Assembly (NCBI GenBank): GCA_041586155.1
Contig: JBFHAT010000008.1
Location: forward strand, 1 to 64,000
From: JBFGJH01 sp041586155
Lineage (GTDB): Bacteria; Actinomycetota; Acidimicrobiia; Spongiisociales; JAENVV01
Direction of reading: 5' to 3'
DNA length: 64,000 nt
Part shown: piece by piece, positions 17,877 through 26,297 of the stretch
Numbering within the stretch: position 1 is the stretch's first letter
How the letters are laid out: every line of letters starts with the position of its first letter
Notes under the pieces: model-generated
The model's input: only the letters and a program-made list of their open reading frames with translations
Told to the model about the DNA's origin: nothing
The model's database searches: none
Translations under genes and position numbers: made by a program

Positions 17877-18485
17877 ATGACCGACGTGGCACCTGATTCG
17901 CCTGACGGTCCGCTCCCCCGCCGAACCGGCCTCCTCACGGCCGTCTTCGCGCTCGTCGTCGTGCTCGGTCTGGCCGTCGCCGCCGTCGTCGACCGGGGCG
18001 CCGCCAACGACGGCTCCGCTACGGGAGACGTCGATCTCGCCGCCGGAGATCTGGGAGTCGCGGGTCGCGGGGAACCAGCGCCCGATTTCTCGGTCGAACT
18101 GATCGGCGGCGGGACGTTCCAGCTGTCGGAGCACCTCGCCACCGACGGTCGACCCGTCGTCCTGAACTTCTGGGCATCCTGGTGCGCACCGTGCCGGGCG
18201 GAGATGCCCGACTTCGATCAGATCGCTTCCGACAAGCCCGGACTTCTCGTCCTGGGAATCGCCGTCCAAGACAGCGACAGCAACGCACGAGCGTTCGCAG
18301 ACGAGATCGGCGTCTCGTATCCGCTCGGGATCGACTCGGCCGAGACGATCGCTGCGCAATATCGCTACCTGGGTCTGCCTGCCACTTGGTTCATCGCCGC
18401 AGACGGCATCATCGTCGACCAGGTGAACGGCCAGCTCAGCGAACAGATATTGCGAGAGAAGGTGGCGGGCCTGTTCGGCCTGTGA
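17877..18485 (+). CDS. TlpA/ResA-type membrane-anchored thioredoxin
   Basis: A 202-residue protein. One N-terminal helix (about residues 18-41) anchors an extracytoplasmic thioredoxin fold. The redox centre is LNFWASWCAPCRAEMPDFD (CxxC near residue 106), and the cis-proline is in YRYLGLPATWFI. TlpA/ResA proteins reduce disulfides in cytochrome c or other envelope proteins. No cytochrome maturation genes are adjacent, so the partner is unknown. The divergent spacing of 31 bases from the oxidoreductase gene suggests shared promoter DNA. Confidence 0.87.
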   Translation: MTDVAPDSPDGPLPRRTGLLTAVFALVVVLGLAVAAVVDRGAANDGSATGDVDLAAGDLGVAGRGEPAPDFSVELIGGGTFQLSEHLATDGRPVVLNFWASWCAPCRAEMPDFDQIASDKPGLLVLGIAVQDSDSNARAFADEIGVSYPLGIDSAETIAAQYRYLGLPATWFIAADGIIVDQVNGQLSEQILREKVAGLFGL

Positions 18486-18492
18486 CCTGCTC

Positions 18493-18517
18493 GGACCGTG
18501 ACCCGGGCCCCCGGTCC
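18493..18517 (+). terminator. Possible hairpin terminator after the thioredoxin gene
   Basis: GGACCG pairs with CGGTCC across a GC-rich loop, starting 8 bases after the stop codon. There is no run of T after it, only CTTCC, so it is a weak candidate. It sits between convergent genes. Confidence 0.25.
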
Positions 18518-18579
18518 CTTCCATGCTCGCCGACGTTCACCGGCGGCCTTCAACGAGACACCTCGTTTGGTGGCGACCA

Positions 18580-18729
18580 TCATCGTATGACGCCGCCGTT
18601 GTCGATGAAGTCTCCTGCACGCTCGAACAAGAACGCGAGTGCGATCAAGGCGACGACGACCAGCACCACCACGAGCGCGATACGCACACCCGTGGGGCCG
18701 GGCAGTGCGTTGTAGAGGCGCTTGACCAT
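18580..18729 (-). CDS. Small membrane protein partner of sortase E
   Basis: A 49-residue protein starting at the ATG directly after the sortase stop codon (TAG then ATG, no spacer). It reads MVKRLYNALPGPTGVR, then a single strong membrane helix of about 22 aliphatic residues (about 17-35), then FERAGDFIDNGG. Short proteins of this kind (basic N-terminus with a LPGPTG motif, one helix, acidic tail) sit beside class E sortases in other actinobacteria, to my recollection. It could be a sortase accessory. It is too short to be an LPxTG-type substrate, and the motif is on the cytosolic N-terminal side. Confidence 0.65.
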   Translation of the reverse strand: MVKRLYNALPGPTGVRIALVVVLVVVALIALAFLFERAGDFIDNGGVIR

Positions 18730-19422
18730 CTAACCCGCCTCGACGTCGTCAGACGGACCATAGACGAAGGCATGATTGGGGCCGTCGACGAGTTCGGCGA
18801 CCACCACGAGCCGCTGGCGGGCAGATGCCTTTGGATGGCAGGTCGTGAGCGTCAGCCATGCTCCTTCACGGTCTTCCGTCACCCACACGTCACTCGGCTC
18901 GACGATCAGAATCTCGCGGACGGTGTACCGATGGCTTCCGGTCGCTGTCTGCACCGTGATCGGATCACCTGCTTCGAGCAGATCGAGGTCGTAGAACGGT
19001 GCCTCGTACGTCGTGCGGTGTCCGCTGATCACCGCGTTGCCCGGCTGGCCGGGCAGCGGCGTCCACGGCATGTGGCCCGGCCCCTTCTTGAGGTCGTCCC
19101 GCTCTACCCCCTCGAACACGATGTGATCGACGTTGGCGGCAGGAATCTGGATTCGGGCGAACGGGCTGCTCGAGGAGGGAACCGGCTCTGGGTACAAGAC
19201 GGGTTCGGCGAAGGCGGGCGCTTCGGGCTCGGGAGCGACGGGCAACCCGGCCGCCTCGAGCTCGGCAACCGACTCCTCGAATATCTGATCGAGGTCCTGA
19301 GCGGCTTCTCGCTGTGCCTTGGCGGTGATCAGTCCGGTTCCCCAAAGCTGATAGGCCAGGAACGCAAAGATCAAGCCGCCGGCCCAGATCATGGTCCACC
19401 CGAAACCGCGGATCAACCGCAT
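18730..19422 (-). CDS. Class E sortase
   Basis: A 230-residue transpeptidase with an N-terminal membrane helix (about 8-28), an acidic/proline linker and the sortase beta-barrel. The catalytic histidine is in AVISGHRTTY, and the cysteine in WLTLTTCHPKASARQRLVV, followed by the conserved arginine. Class E enzymes attach LAXTG-tagged proteins to peptidoglycan. No substrate with such a tail was found in this window. The gene is followed without spacing by the 49-residue membrane protein. Confidence 0.88.
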   Translation of the reverse strand: MRLIRGFGWTMIWAGGLIFAFLAYQLWGTGLITAKAQREAAQDLDQIFEESVAELEAAGLPVAPEPEAPAFAEPVLYPEPVPSSSSPFARIQIPAANVDHIVFEGVERDDLKKGPGHMPWTPLPGQPGNAVISGHRTTYEAPFYDLDLLEAGDPITVQTATGSHRYTVREILIVEPSDVWVTEDREGAWLTLTTCHPKASARQRLVVVAELVDGPNHAFVYGPSDDVEAG

Positions 19423-19469
19423 CGCACGTCACCCATCGCGCCGACAGCGTATCAGCGCCGGTCGGGTAC

Positions 19470-20231
19470 TCAGCGGCCCTCGAACCGGGGTGTCCGCTTT
19501 CCGACAAATGCGGCCAAGCCTTCCCGGGCGTCGTCGGTGAGGGCAACCGCCGTGATGCCGGAGGCGAGGAAATCGAGCGCAGCGTCGAACGGCATGTCCT
19601 GCGCTGCGTAGAAGGCGTCCTTGCCGAGTGCGACCACCGCGGCGCTCTTCTCGACCAGGGCATCGACGGCGGCGTCGATGGCCGTATCGAGCTGTGCAAC
19701 CGGCACGACTTGCGACACGGCCCCGAGGGCCAGTGCCTCATCGGCACCGAAGCGTCGCCCGGTCATCATCAGATCGAGCGCCACCTTGGGGGCCAAAGCT
19801 CGTTGCGCTACGGCCGTGATCACCATCGGCCACAGCCCGATGCCCACTTCCGGCATTCCGAAGGTCGCCGAATCGACGGAAATGGCAGTGTCACAACCGA
19901 GCATCAAGCCGAATCCTCCGGCCAGGGCGTGGCCGTTGACGCGGGCGATCACGGGCCTTCCACATCGCCGCATCAGCCTGAAGAGCTCGGCGAGTTGTGC
20001 ACGCTCCGAATGAGTCTCCACGGGAGCCGCGAAGAATCCCCCGGCGAGATCGCCGCCCGCGCAAAACGCTCGGTCGCCTGCTCCGGTGAGCACCACCACC
20101 CTCGCCTGCGCGGGCAGCGCCCGGAGCTCGGCGATCATGGCGCTCACCACCTCGTTCGTCAGCGGATTGCGGCGTTCGGGATCGTCGATGGTGAACGTGA
20201 TCCGGGGACCGTCGAGCTCGGTGCGCAGCAA
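19470..20231 (-). CDS. Enoyl-CoA hydratase/isomerase family protein
   Basis: A 253-residue crotonase-fold protein of normal family length. The oxyanion-hole motif LTGAGDRAFCAGGDLAG is near residue 60, and the second glycine-rich loop is ALAGGFGLMLGCDTAI. The TTG at 20231 is my choice of start: AGAGG lies about 8 bases upstream, and translation begins LLRTELDGPRITFTIDDP, a typical crotonase opening. Earlier in-frame starts would overlap the divergent DUF5317 gene. The substrate is unknown; beta-oxidation is the default assumption. Confidence 0.85.
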   Translation of the reverse strand: MLRTELDGPRITFTIDDPERRNPLTNEVVSAMIAELRALPAQARVVVLTGAGDRAFCAGGDLAGGFFAAPVETHSERAQLAELFRLMRRCGRPVIARVNGHALAGGFGLMLGCDTAISVDSATFGMPEVGIGLWPMVITAVAQRALAPKVALDLMMTGRRFGADEALALGAVSQVVPVAQLDTAIDAAVDALVEKSAAVVALGKDAFYAAQDMPFDAALDFLASGITAVALTDDAREGLAAFVGKRTPRFEGR

Positions 20232-20304
20232 AAGGACCTCTAGGGGAGAAACCGGAGCCGAATCTAGTACGTGCTCGGCCCGCCCTGGTACGGTCCGACT
20301 TGCC

Positions 20305-20889
20305 ATGTTGTGGTTGGTGCTGGTCTTGTTCGGTGCGGTGTTCATCGCGGTTCTCCGCGGTGGCCGGCTGGGCAATCTGGCCGAGATCGAGCTGCGCTGG
20401 TGGTACCTGCTCGTGCTCGGTTTCGTGCTGCAAGGCGTCACCGAATTCTTCCCGGACGACGCATCCTGGTCGAGGCCGGCGGGGGTGAGCTTGGTGCTCT
20501 TCTCTTACCTCCCCATCCTGGCGACCATCGCCGCCAATCGCGCCAAACCAGGGATGTGGTTGGCCGGCATCGGTATCTTGATGAACTTCACGGTGATCGC
20601 CGCCAACCTCGGCATGCCGGTACTGACCGAGGCCGCCCAGATCGCAGCCGGAACCAACGCGTCGATCATCGTCAGCGACTACAAGCACGTGACACTCGAC
20701 GCCGGGTCCCGTCTAGCCTTCCTCGCCGACGTCATCCCGCTGCGGTTCTTGGGACAAGGCAACGTTCTGTCCCTCGGCGACGTCTTCTTGGCGGTTGGAC
20801 TGGGTCGCTTCTTGGAGGCGGAGCTGCGAAGACCGGTCCGCTGGTTCAAACATCGTGCCGCGTCGGAGTCGGGTAGCGCCAACCGCTGA
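20305..20889 (+). CDS. DUF5317-family membrane protein
   Basis: A 194-residue protein with about five hydrophobic segments. It begins MLWLVLVLFGAVFIAVLRGG with GGRLGNLAEIELRWWYLLVLG immediately after, and later has NFTVIAANLGMPV and FLADVIPLRFLGQGNVLSLGDV. This spacing of a short arginine loop and a late LGDVFLAVG segment is characteristic of the uncharacterised actinobacterial DUF5317 family. Function is unknown. It is divergent from the enoyl-CoA hydratase, and its end lies 11 bases from the convergent HD-domain gene. Confidence 0.7.
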   Translation: MLWLVLVLFGAVFIAVLRGGRLGNLAEIELRWWYLLVLGFVLQGVTEFFPDDASWSRPAGVSLVLFSYLPILATIAANRAKPGMWLAGIGILMNFTVIAANLGMPVLTEAAQIAAGTNASIIVSDYKHVTLDAGSRLAFLADVIPLRFLGQGNVLSLGDVFLAVGLGRFLEAELRRPVRWFKHRAASESGSANR

Positions 20890-20900
20890 CGGCGGGACGC

Positions 20901-22127
20901 TCAGGCGGCTGCCGTCGGCACCAATCCCAGGTCGACGACGCGGCGGACGGCTTCGACGACCCGGGGGTCGTAGTCGTAGGCGATGCCCCTGTGCAGCTCC
21001 TCGAGGGCTTCCAGCGCCGAGAATCGCCGCTCGTGCACGGCGTGATCGAAGGCGCTTGCCGCCCGAATGATCTTCGATGCCATCGGCAGTTCTGGGTCTT
21101 CGCGTTCTCCGGGTCGACGGTAGGGCTGGTGCTGGAGACGCACGAGCTGCGCCACCTCGCGCAGATACTCGGCCTCGGCGATGATCTCGCTTCCCCACTG
21201 GGCGATGTCGCCATCGGTGAAGCCTGCTTTGAGGATGTTGGGCTCGTTGAGGGTGATGCGGCCGATGTCGTGCATCCGGGCTGCGTACTCGACCTGCTCC
21301 ACTTCCTGGGGCGTCATGCCCATCTCTTGGGCGATGGCGATGGCCAGCCCGGCGGTCCGATCCGAGTGCCCGTCGGGTGACAGATGAGCCACTTCGGGGA
21401 TGCGCGCCAGCGCCCGGATCGTCTGGTCGTAGGTGGCTTGTGCCTGGGCGGTTCGCTGAAACGCCACGTAGGCGAAGGCAAACGGCGGAAGCGCCACCAA
21501 CAACGTCCACCATCGAAGTGCACCCCACGAGAACCCGGCGAGGGCGCCGACGATGAACAAGCTGAACGAAGCCGGCCAGTCCCCGAAGGCGAGGATCGCG
21601 AGATACCGCAGAGACAACCGATCGCTGCCGTACTCACTGAGTGCCCACAGACCCATCTCGAACACGAACCACCCGAGGGCTGCGAGAGAGAACGCCAGGA
21701 GCGGGCCGGTCGCCGAGAAGGAGAACCAGGCGGTGAGGCCGTCGAAGATGAAGGCGTAGAGGGCCGCTCCCAATGAATTGCGAATGGCGGCGCTGTTCAA
21801 CTCGTGGCCGTCTTTCCCGCCGAGCCGGGCCAACATCCATCCGGCCAGGTAGCCAAGCGAGTAGATGCAGAACACGGCTGCGAGATCGGAGCCTCGGCTG
21901 TCGCCGACCACCACCGGCACCGCAACCGCTGCCGCGAATGCAAACGACAGCCGGTTGCCGCTACGAGCAGGCACCTCGAACAAGCCCAGCACGGCGACGA
22001 TTCCCGCCCACAGCACGATGACACCCACTCCATAGTCGGTGACGCCCACCGACAGGAAGAACACGGCGACCATGCCGATCGCCCACAACACGGGCTGGAG
22101 TTGCTCGCGACCGGATAGCTCAGCCAT
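20901..22127 (-). CDS. Membrane HD-domain protein, degenerate HD-GYP
   Basis: A 408-residue protein with a multi-helix membrane region (residues about 12-215) and a C-terminal HD domain. The HD pair is kept in YAARMHDIGRITLNEPN. The downstream signature expected as HHExxDGxGYP is replaced by RLQHQPYRRPGERED, so the GYP loop is missing and c-di-GMP phosphodiesterase activity is doubtful. It overlaps the upstream HD-GYP gene by 8 bases, and the pair resembles a duplication in which one copy has diverged. Confidence 0.75.
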   Translation of the reverse strand: MAELSGREQLQPVLWAIGMVAVFFLSVGVTDYGVGVIVLWAGIVAVLGLFEVPARSGNRLSFAFAAAVAVPVVVGDSRGSDLAAVFCIYSLGYLAGWMLARLGGKDGHELNSAAIRNSLGAALYAFIFDGLTAWFSFSATGPLLAFSLAALGWFVFEMGLWALSEYGSDRLSLRYLAILAFGDWPASFSLFIVGALAGFSWGALRWWTLLVALPPFAFAYVAFQRTAQAQATYDQTIRALARIPEVAHLSPDGHSDRTAGLAIAIAQEMGMTPQEVEQVEYAARMHDIGRITLNEPNILKAGFTDGDIAQWGSEIIAEAEYLREVAQLVRLQHQPYRRPGEREDPELPMASKIIRAASAFDHAVHERRFSALEALEELHRGIAYDYDPRVVEAVRRVVDLGLVPTAAA

Positions 22128-23514
22128 CGCTGCTCAACTCCGACTGATGCTGGTCGTGCGGAAGATGCGGCTCATGCGGGCCGTGCGCCTCGATCCCCAC
22201 TTTGTCTTCGGCGATCATGCGAGCGAGGACCTCTGAGTCCATCGAGGGTGAGCCATAGCGTTCGCCGGTCCGCGTCAACGCGCTGATCAATGCCTCGACC
22301 ACGACGGGGTCGAACTGGGTGCCGCAGTGGTGGCGAAGCTCCTCGAAGGCATATTCCTGGGTGAGCGCCATCCGATACGAGCGAGTTGACGTCATGGCGT
22401 CGAACGAGTCGGCCACCGCCAAGATACAGGCCTCCTGACTGGGCACCTCTCCTTCCGTATGCCCCGACCCACCGTAACCGGTGCCGTCGTATCGGGAATG
22501 ATGTCCCGAGGCGATCTCGACCATCGGTCGCAAGAACTCCACCTCGGCGAGGATGTCCTCGACGACGTGCGCGTGCCTCTGCACTTCGTTGTACTCCTGC
22601 TCGTTCAGTCGCCCACGTTTCCGGATCAGCTCTCCGGGCACCGCCAGTTTCCCGACGTCGTGGATCAACGCGGCCCAGCGCAGCCGCTCCAGCGCAGTCC
22701 CTCGATAGCGCAGCTCTTCGCCGATCAGCTGGGCGAAGTATGCAACCCGCTCCGTGTGACCCCGCGTATAGAGGTCCTTGGCCTCCAACGCTTTGATGAA
22801 CCCCCTCAGGGTTCCCTCGTGTGCTTCGCGCAGCTGGCTGTACGAAGCCACGCCGATGTAGCCGACCAGCAGCAGACCGAACACGAGTGGAAGCACGTTC
22901 GGTTCGACGTGGTATGTGGCACCCACCAGGCCGCCCATGAACCCGAGCATCACCGAAGACGGCACCATCGATCCCATACGCGACCAGGGTCGGATGGTGT
23001 TCTGCTGGTACAGCACCCTGACGGCGAGGTTCACCAGGCCCAAGTTGACTGCGACATATACGAGGCTGCCGAGCGCCGCCCCGGTGACCGCGAGGGGAAA
23101 GGCGCTGATCGTCCAGACCTGGCCGTGTGCGAGGAACGGCTTGACCACGAGCGCAGCCGCGACAGCCGTCGTCACCAGCTGACCCAGGTTGACGAGCGGA
23201 ACGATGATCCGGCGCTGCTTGAAGTCGACAGGGCGGAAGGGGGAGATCAGCCCGATCACTGCGACCCCGAGGGCGGCACTGTCGGGCCCGAACGCCACGA
23301 TGGCGGCGAGGATGGCCATGACCGACGGGCTCCCGATGAGGTGGTCGTTGATCTCGAACGACCGCCACTCGAGGAAGACGACAACCAAGGCGAACGGCAG
23401 CCAGATGATCAGATCGGGGAATTGGTGCGTGACCGCCGCCACCCCCAGGGCAATCAGTCCGAGGCCGGCGTAGACCACGGCCAGCCAGATACGCGTCTTG
23501 TCTCTTGCCTTCAT
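22120..23514 (-). CDS. Membrane HD-GYP domain phosphodiesterase
   Basis: A 464-residue protein with about 7-8 membrane helices (residues 8-215) followed by an HD-GYP domain. The metal-binding residues are visible: TRGHTERVAYFAQLIGEEL, LIHDVGKLAVPGELI, RHAHVVEDIL, and SGHHSRYDGTGYGGSG. The last motif has glycine in place of the proline of GYP. HD-GYP enzymes hydrolyse c-di-GMP to pGpG or GMP. The membrane part may sense a ligand or the bilayer. The start ATG at 23514 has an AGGAACC ribosome site and lies about 80 bases after a possible 29-codon leader frame. Confidence 0.85.
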   Translation of the reverse strand: MKARDKTRIWLAVVYAGLGLIALGVAAVTHQFPDLIIWLPFALVVVFLEWRSFEINDHLIGSPSVMAILAAIVAFGPDSAALGVAVIGLISPFRPVDFKQRRIIVPLVNLGQLVTTAVAAALVVKPFLAHGQVWTISAFPLAVTGAALGSLVYVAVNLGLVNLAVRVLYQQNTIRPWSRMGSMVPSSVMLGFMGGLVGATYHVEPNVLPLVFGLLLVGYIGVASYSQLREAHEGTLRGFIKALEAKDLYTRGHTERVAYFAQLIGEELRYRGTALERLRWAALIHDVGKLAVPGELIRKRGRLNEQEYNEVQRHAHVVEDILAEVEFLRPMVEIASGHHSRYDGTGYGGSGHTEGEVPSQEACILAVADSFDAMTSTRSYRMALTQEYAFEELRHHCGTQFDPVVVEALISALTRTGERYGSPSMDSEVLARMIAEDKVGIEAHGPHEPHLPHDQHQSELSSDG

Positions 23515-23595
23515 TCGATCGGTTCCTGCGCCGTGGTCGAATGGTACGTCGTGCGGTCGGTCGTTTGGAAAAAGAGTGGGCCCAGATCCGGCTCG

Positions 23596-23685
23596 TCAAC
23601 CAACCTTGAAGCTGGCGCCCCCCGCCACGAGTGTGGCGGCGAGGCTGGCGGCGACCGCCATGAGGCGGATCATCTTGGTGCGCAT
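23596..23685 (-). CDS. Possible 29-residue leader peptide before the HD-GYP operon
   Basis: A short frame on the same strand as the HD-GYP genes. It starts MRTKMIRLMAVAASLAATLV and ends with glycines then SFKVG, so it looks like a positively charged N-terminus plus a hydrophobic stretch, as in a miniature secreted or membrane peptide. No strong ribosome site is seen upstream. It ends 82 bases before the HD-GYP start. Codon use at third positions is GC-rich, like neighbouring genes. It may be a real micro-protein or chance. Confidence 0.35.
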   Translation of the reverse strand: MRTKMIRLMAVAASLAATLVAGGASFKVG

Positions 23686-24045
23686 GGGGATCAATCACCC
23701 AGTTCTGTGGTGAATTGACTCGGTGTCTACACCCCGAGCCGCATCGTCTCGCTCCGCTGGGGATAGTGTGTGTGCGCCTTGTGTGTTCGGGTCTGGGCCC
23801 TCTCCTTCCTCTCGCTGAGAGAGACCTCAGACCGCCACCGGCGCGCCTCAGGACTCCCTCCCGATACGTCCAACTCACGTTGTCCGATCAGAGCTCCCAG
23901 CCGCCGATCTGTGCGGACCCGGCGCCAGCGCGACACCGGTTCGTGCGGACCGTGTCCGCGCCATGAAGTTAGCAGCGGGATGGCCCCGTCCCCAAACACT
24001 ACCGGCGCATTTCGCGGCCTCTCGTGGCAGTAGTACATTTGCGGG
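23686..24045. other. 360-base intergenic region, divergent promoters and leader
   Basis: No gene of typical codon pattern is seen here. It separates the leftward HD-GYP pair from a rightward unknown gene. On the HD-GYP side, two mutually exclusive short hairpins overlap: CTCTC/GAGAG at 23809-23823 and CTGAG/CTCAG at 23815-23830. I did not find the conserved GEMM (c-di-GMP) riboswitch core. The rest has no recognisable element. Confidence 0.4.
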
Positions 24046-24663
24046 ATGAAGTACGCCGAGCTCGAAGAAACGCTCTGTCGCTTGTCGAATGTCGAAGCCG
24101 TCCGCGTGGTGGGCAGCAATGGGCACATCACCGAGGTGCACGTGCTCGCGACACCCGGCAAGCCGGCCAAGCAGGTCGTCAGGGACGTCCAGTCGCTGGC
24201 GATCGCGTCGTTCGGCATCAGCATCGACCGGCGCGTGGTGTCGGTGGTGCAGATCGAAAACGAGGAGATGGGTCGGTCGGATCGGCCCGCAATCACTGAC
24301 ATCACCGAGTCGCCTGATGGGTCGCGTTCGATGGTGACAGTCACCCTCGAGTGGAAGAACGAGCTCTTCGTCGGGGAGTCCGTCGGACCGGCAGGTCCCA
24401 CGAGCCGTCTGCGTCTGGTCGGCGAGGCCGCCCTCAAAGCCCTCGAAAGGGCCATCGGCGAAGACACTGCCTTCGCCCTCGCCGCTTTGGAGATCCCCAA
24501 GATCGGTTCCCGCAGCATCGCCATCGCTCAAGTCGTGATGGTGTCCGGAGGGGAGGAGCGCCTCCTGGCCGGATGCGCGCTGGCCGGGTCCGACCCTGCT
24601 CAGGCGTCCGTCCGCAGTGTGTTGGATGCGGTGAACCGAGTGGTGCCCCAACTACGTCGTTGA
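24046..24663 (+). CDS. Conserved actinobacterial protein of unknown function
   Basis: A 205-residue soluble protein with two parts. Residues 1-75 hold an alternating strand/helix pattern: VEAVRVVGSNGHITEVHVLA, then KQVVRDVQSLAIASFGISID and VVSVVQIEN, reminiscent of an ACT-like or dodecin-like alpha/beta sandwich. Residues 90-205 repeat a similar pattern, with VTVTLEWKNELFVGESVGP and a long helix RLRLVGEAALKALERAI. I recall similar two-part proteins in actinobacteria and some Firmicutes without an assigned function. The next gene (GGT family) follows after 13 bases if its GTG start is used, so they may be co-transcribed. Confidence 0.6.
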   Translation: MKYAELEETLCRLSNVEAVRVVGSNGHITEVHVLATPGKPAKQVVRDVQSLAIASFGISIDRRVVSVVQIENEEMGRSDRPAITDITESPDGSRSMVTVTLEWKNELFVGESVGPAGPTSRLRLVGEAALKALERAIGEDTAFALAALEIPKIGSRSIAIAQVVMVSGGEERLLAGCALAGSDPAQASVRSVLDAVNRVVPQLRR

Positions 24664-24676
24664 GCGTGGTCGATCC

Positions 24677-26272
24677 GTGGCCGACAGGCACCGCGCCCGT
24701 CCTGCCGGCATGATCGAGCGAGCGGGGTTCGGCGGAGTCGTCGTCACCTCCCACCACCACGCCACCGAAGCCGGCATCACGATGCTGCGCCGCGGCGGCT
24801 CAGCCGTCGACGCGGCCATCGCCGCCAACGCGATGCTGGGGGTCGTCGCGCCAGAGACGTGCGGGATCGGCGGCGACCTGTTCGCTCTCGTCCATGACGG
24901 AGTTGCCGCGGCACCGGAGGCCCTCAACGCCTCCGGTTGGGCCGGTTCCGGCTACGACCGTGCCACGGTGGATGGGATGACCGAGATCGCCTTGGATCAC
25001 CCGCTCACCGTGACCGTGCCCGGATGCGTGCGCGGGTGGAAGGCCTTGCACGACCGACATGGGTCACTGCCATGGGATGAGGTGTTCGCGCCTGCCATCG
25101 AGGTGGCCCACCGAGGGTTTCCGGTGTCCGTCGAGCTCGCTGCGGCTCTGGCCGAACGGGCATCACGATTGTCCGCCCAGCCCGGCGCCGGCGAGCTCTA
25201 CCCCAGTGGAGTGACACCGGTCGCACATACCAAGATGATGCGACCCTCTCTGGCCCACACCCTGACGGTCATCTCCGACGATGGCGGAGAGGACTTCTAT
25301 GGCGGGGAGGTTGCCGCCGCAATCCGGACGGCAACGTCGGACGTCCTCACCAGCGACGACCTGGCAGGTTGGGAGCCCGAGTGGGTACCGCCACTGGGCG
25401 CCGAGGTGTTCGGCGCCGCCGCCTGGACCATCCCCCCCAACAGCCAGGGTTACTTGACGGTCGCCGCAGCGCTGATCCTCGAACAGCTCGCCCCGCCGAC
25501 CGACCCCCTCGACCCGGTCGCCATCCATCTCGCCATCGAGTCGTACCGAGCCGTCGCCACAGAGAAGGACACCGTCGTGGCCGACCCCGCTCCCCTTCCG
25601 CTCGACTGGTACCTCGATCGTGAACGTCTCGGCCTCATCGCCGAGACCATCGACCGTGACCGCGCACGTGAATGGCCCGTGCCGAGCGAGAAACCATCCG
25701 GCACGTCGTATCTCGCGGCGGTCAGCGCAGCGGGCCAGGCCGTGTCGTTGATCCAGTCGAACTTTCACGGGGTCGGCTCCGGCCTCTCTGTGGAGGGTGC
25801 CGGTTTTGTGTTGCACAATCGCGGCGCCGGCTTCTCATTGGTGCCCGGACATCCCAACGAGTTGACGCCTCGACGACGCCCGTTCCACACACTGGCTCCG
25901 ACGCTGTGGACGAGCGCCGACACCACGCGGCTGGTTCTGGGAACGCGTGGAGGAAGGCTGCAGCCACAGATCCTCCTTCAGATGGCATCTCACCTGCTCC
26001 ACTCGAATCTGTCTCCGGAACAAGCGCAGGACATGCCGCGGTGGACCGTCGGTCTCGGCCAGCCGGGAGCGCGCCCGCCGGTGAGCGTCGAAGCACGACT
26101 GCCGGAGGCGGTGCGGCGCGCGCTCATCGGGCGGGGGCATCGCGTGGACGTCGCCGAGGAGCGGGCGGGGTCGTGGGGGCCGGTTGCCGCCATTGCGGTG
26201 AATCGAGACGGGCTCCGCATCGGTGCATCCGACCCGCGAGTGTCGACCTCGTCGGTTGGACTCGCGCAGTGA
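24677..26272 (+). CDS. Gamma-glutamyltranspeptidase-family protein
   Basis: A 531-residue protein (520 if the ATG at 24710 is used). The GGT fold is clear: ATEAGITMLRRGGSAVDAAIAANAM, CGIGGDLFALVHDG, and the small-subunit start with LIQSNFHGVGSG and FHTLAPTLW. The autoprocessing threonine that normally lies in TTHxSVVD appears in SGTSYLAAVSAAGQ, so a threonine nucleophile is retained but the surrounding histidine is not. No signal peptide is apparent, so it may be cytoplasmic and act on non-glutathione gamma-glutamyl compounds. Confidence 0.82.
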   Translation: MADRHRARPAGMIERAGFGGVVVTSHHHATEAGITMLRRGGSAVDAAIAANAMLGVVAPETCGIGGDLFALVHDGVAAAPEALNASGWAGSGYDRATVDGMTEIALDHPLTVTVPGCVRGWKALHDRHGSLPWDEVFAPAIEVAHRGFPVSVELAAALAERASRLSAQPGAGELYPSGVTPVAHTKMMRPSLAHTLTVISDDGGEDFYGGEVAAAIRTATSDVLTSDDLAGWEPEWVPPLGAEVFGAAAWTIPPNSQGYLTVAAALILEQLAPPTDPLDPVAIHLAIESYRAVATEKDTVVADPAPLPLDWYLDRERLGLIAETIDRDRAREWPVPSEKPSGTSYLAAVSAAGQAVSLIQSNFHGVGSGLSVEGAGFVLHNRGAGFSLVPGHPNELTPRRRPFHTLAPTLWTSADTTRLVLGTRGGRLQPQILLQMASHLLHSNLSPEQAQDMPRWTVGLGQPGARPPVSVEARLPEAVRRALIGRGHRVDVAEERAGSWGPVAAIAVNRDGLRIGASDPRVSTSSVGLAQ

Positions 26273-26297
26273 TCCGATCCCACTGATCCGCCCGCAG

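Noticed and set aside
22459..23718. A 419-codon frame antisense to the HD-GYP gene
   Set aside because: Polar low-complexity protein with no motif; HD-GYP signatures are on the other strand.
23515..23720. c-di-GMP (GEMM) riboswitch before the HD-GYP genes
   Set aside because: A GAGTGGG-like string is present on the plus strand only, and the conserved core and tetraloop receptor could not be matched on the gene's own strand.
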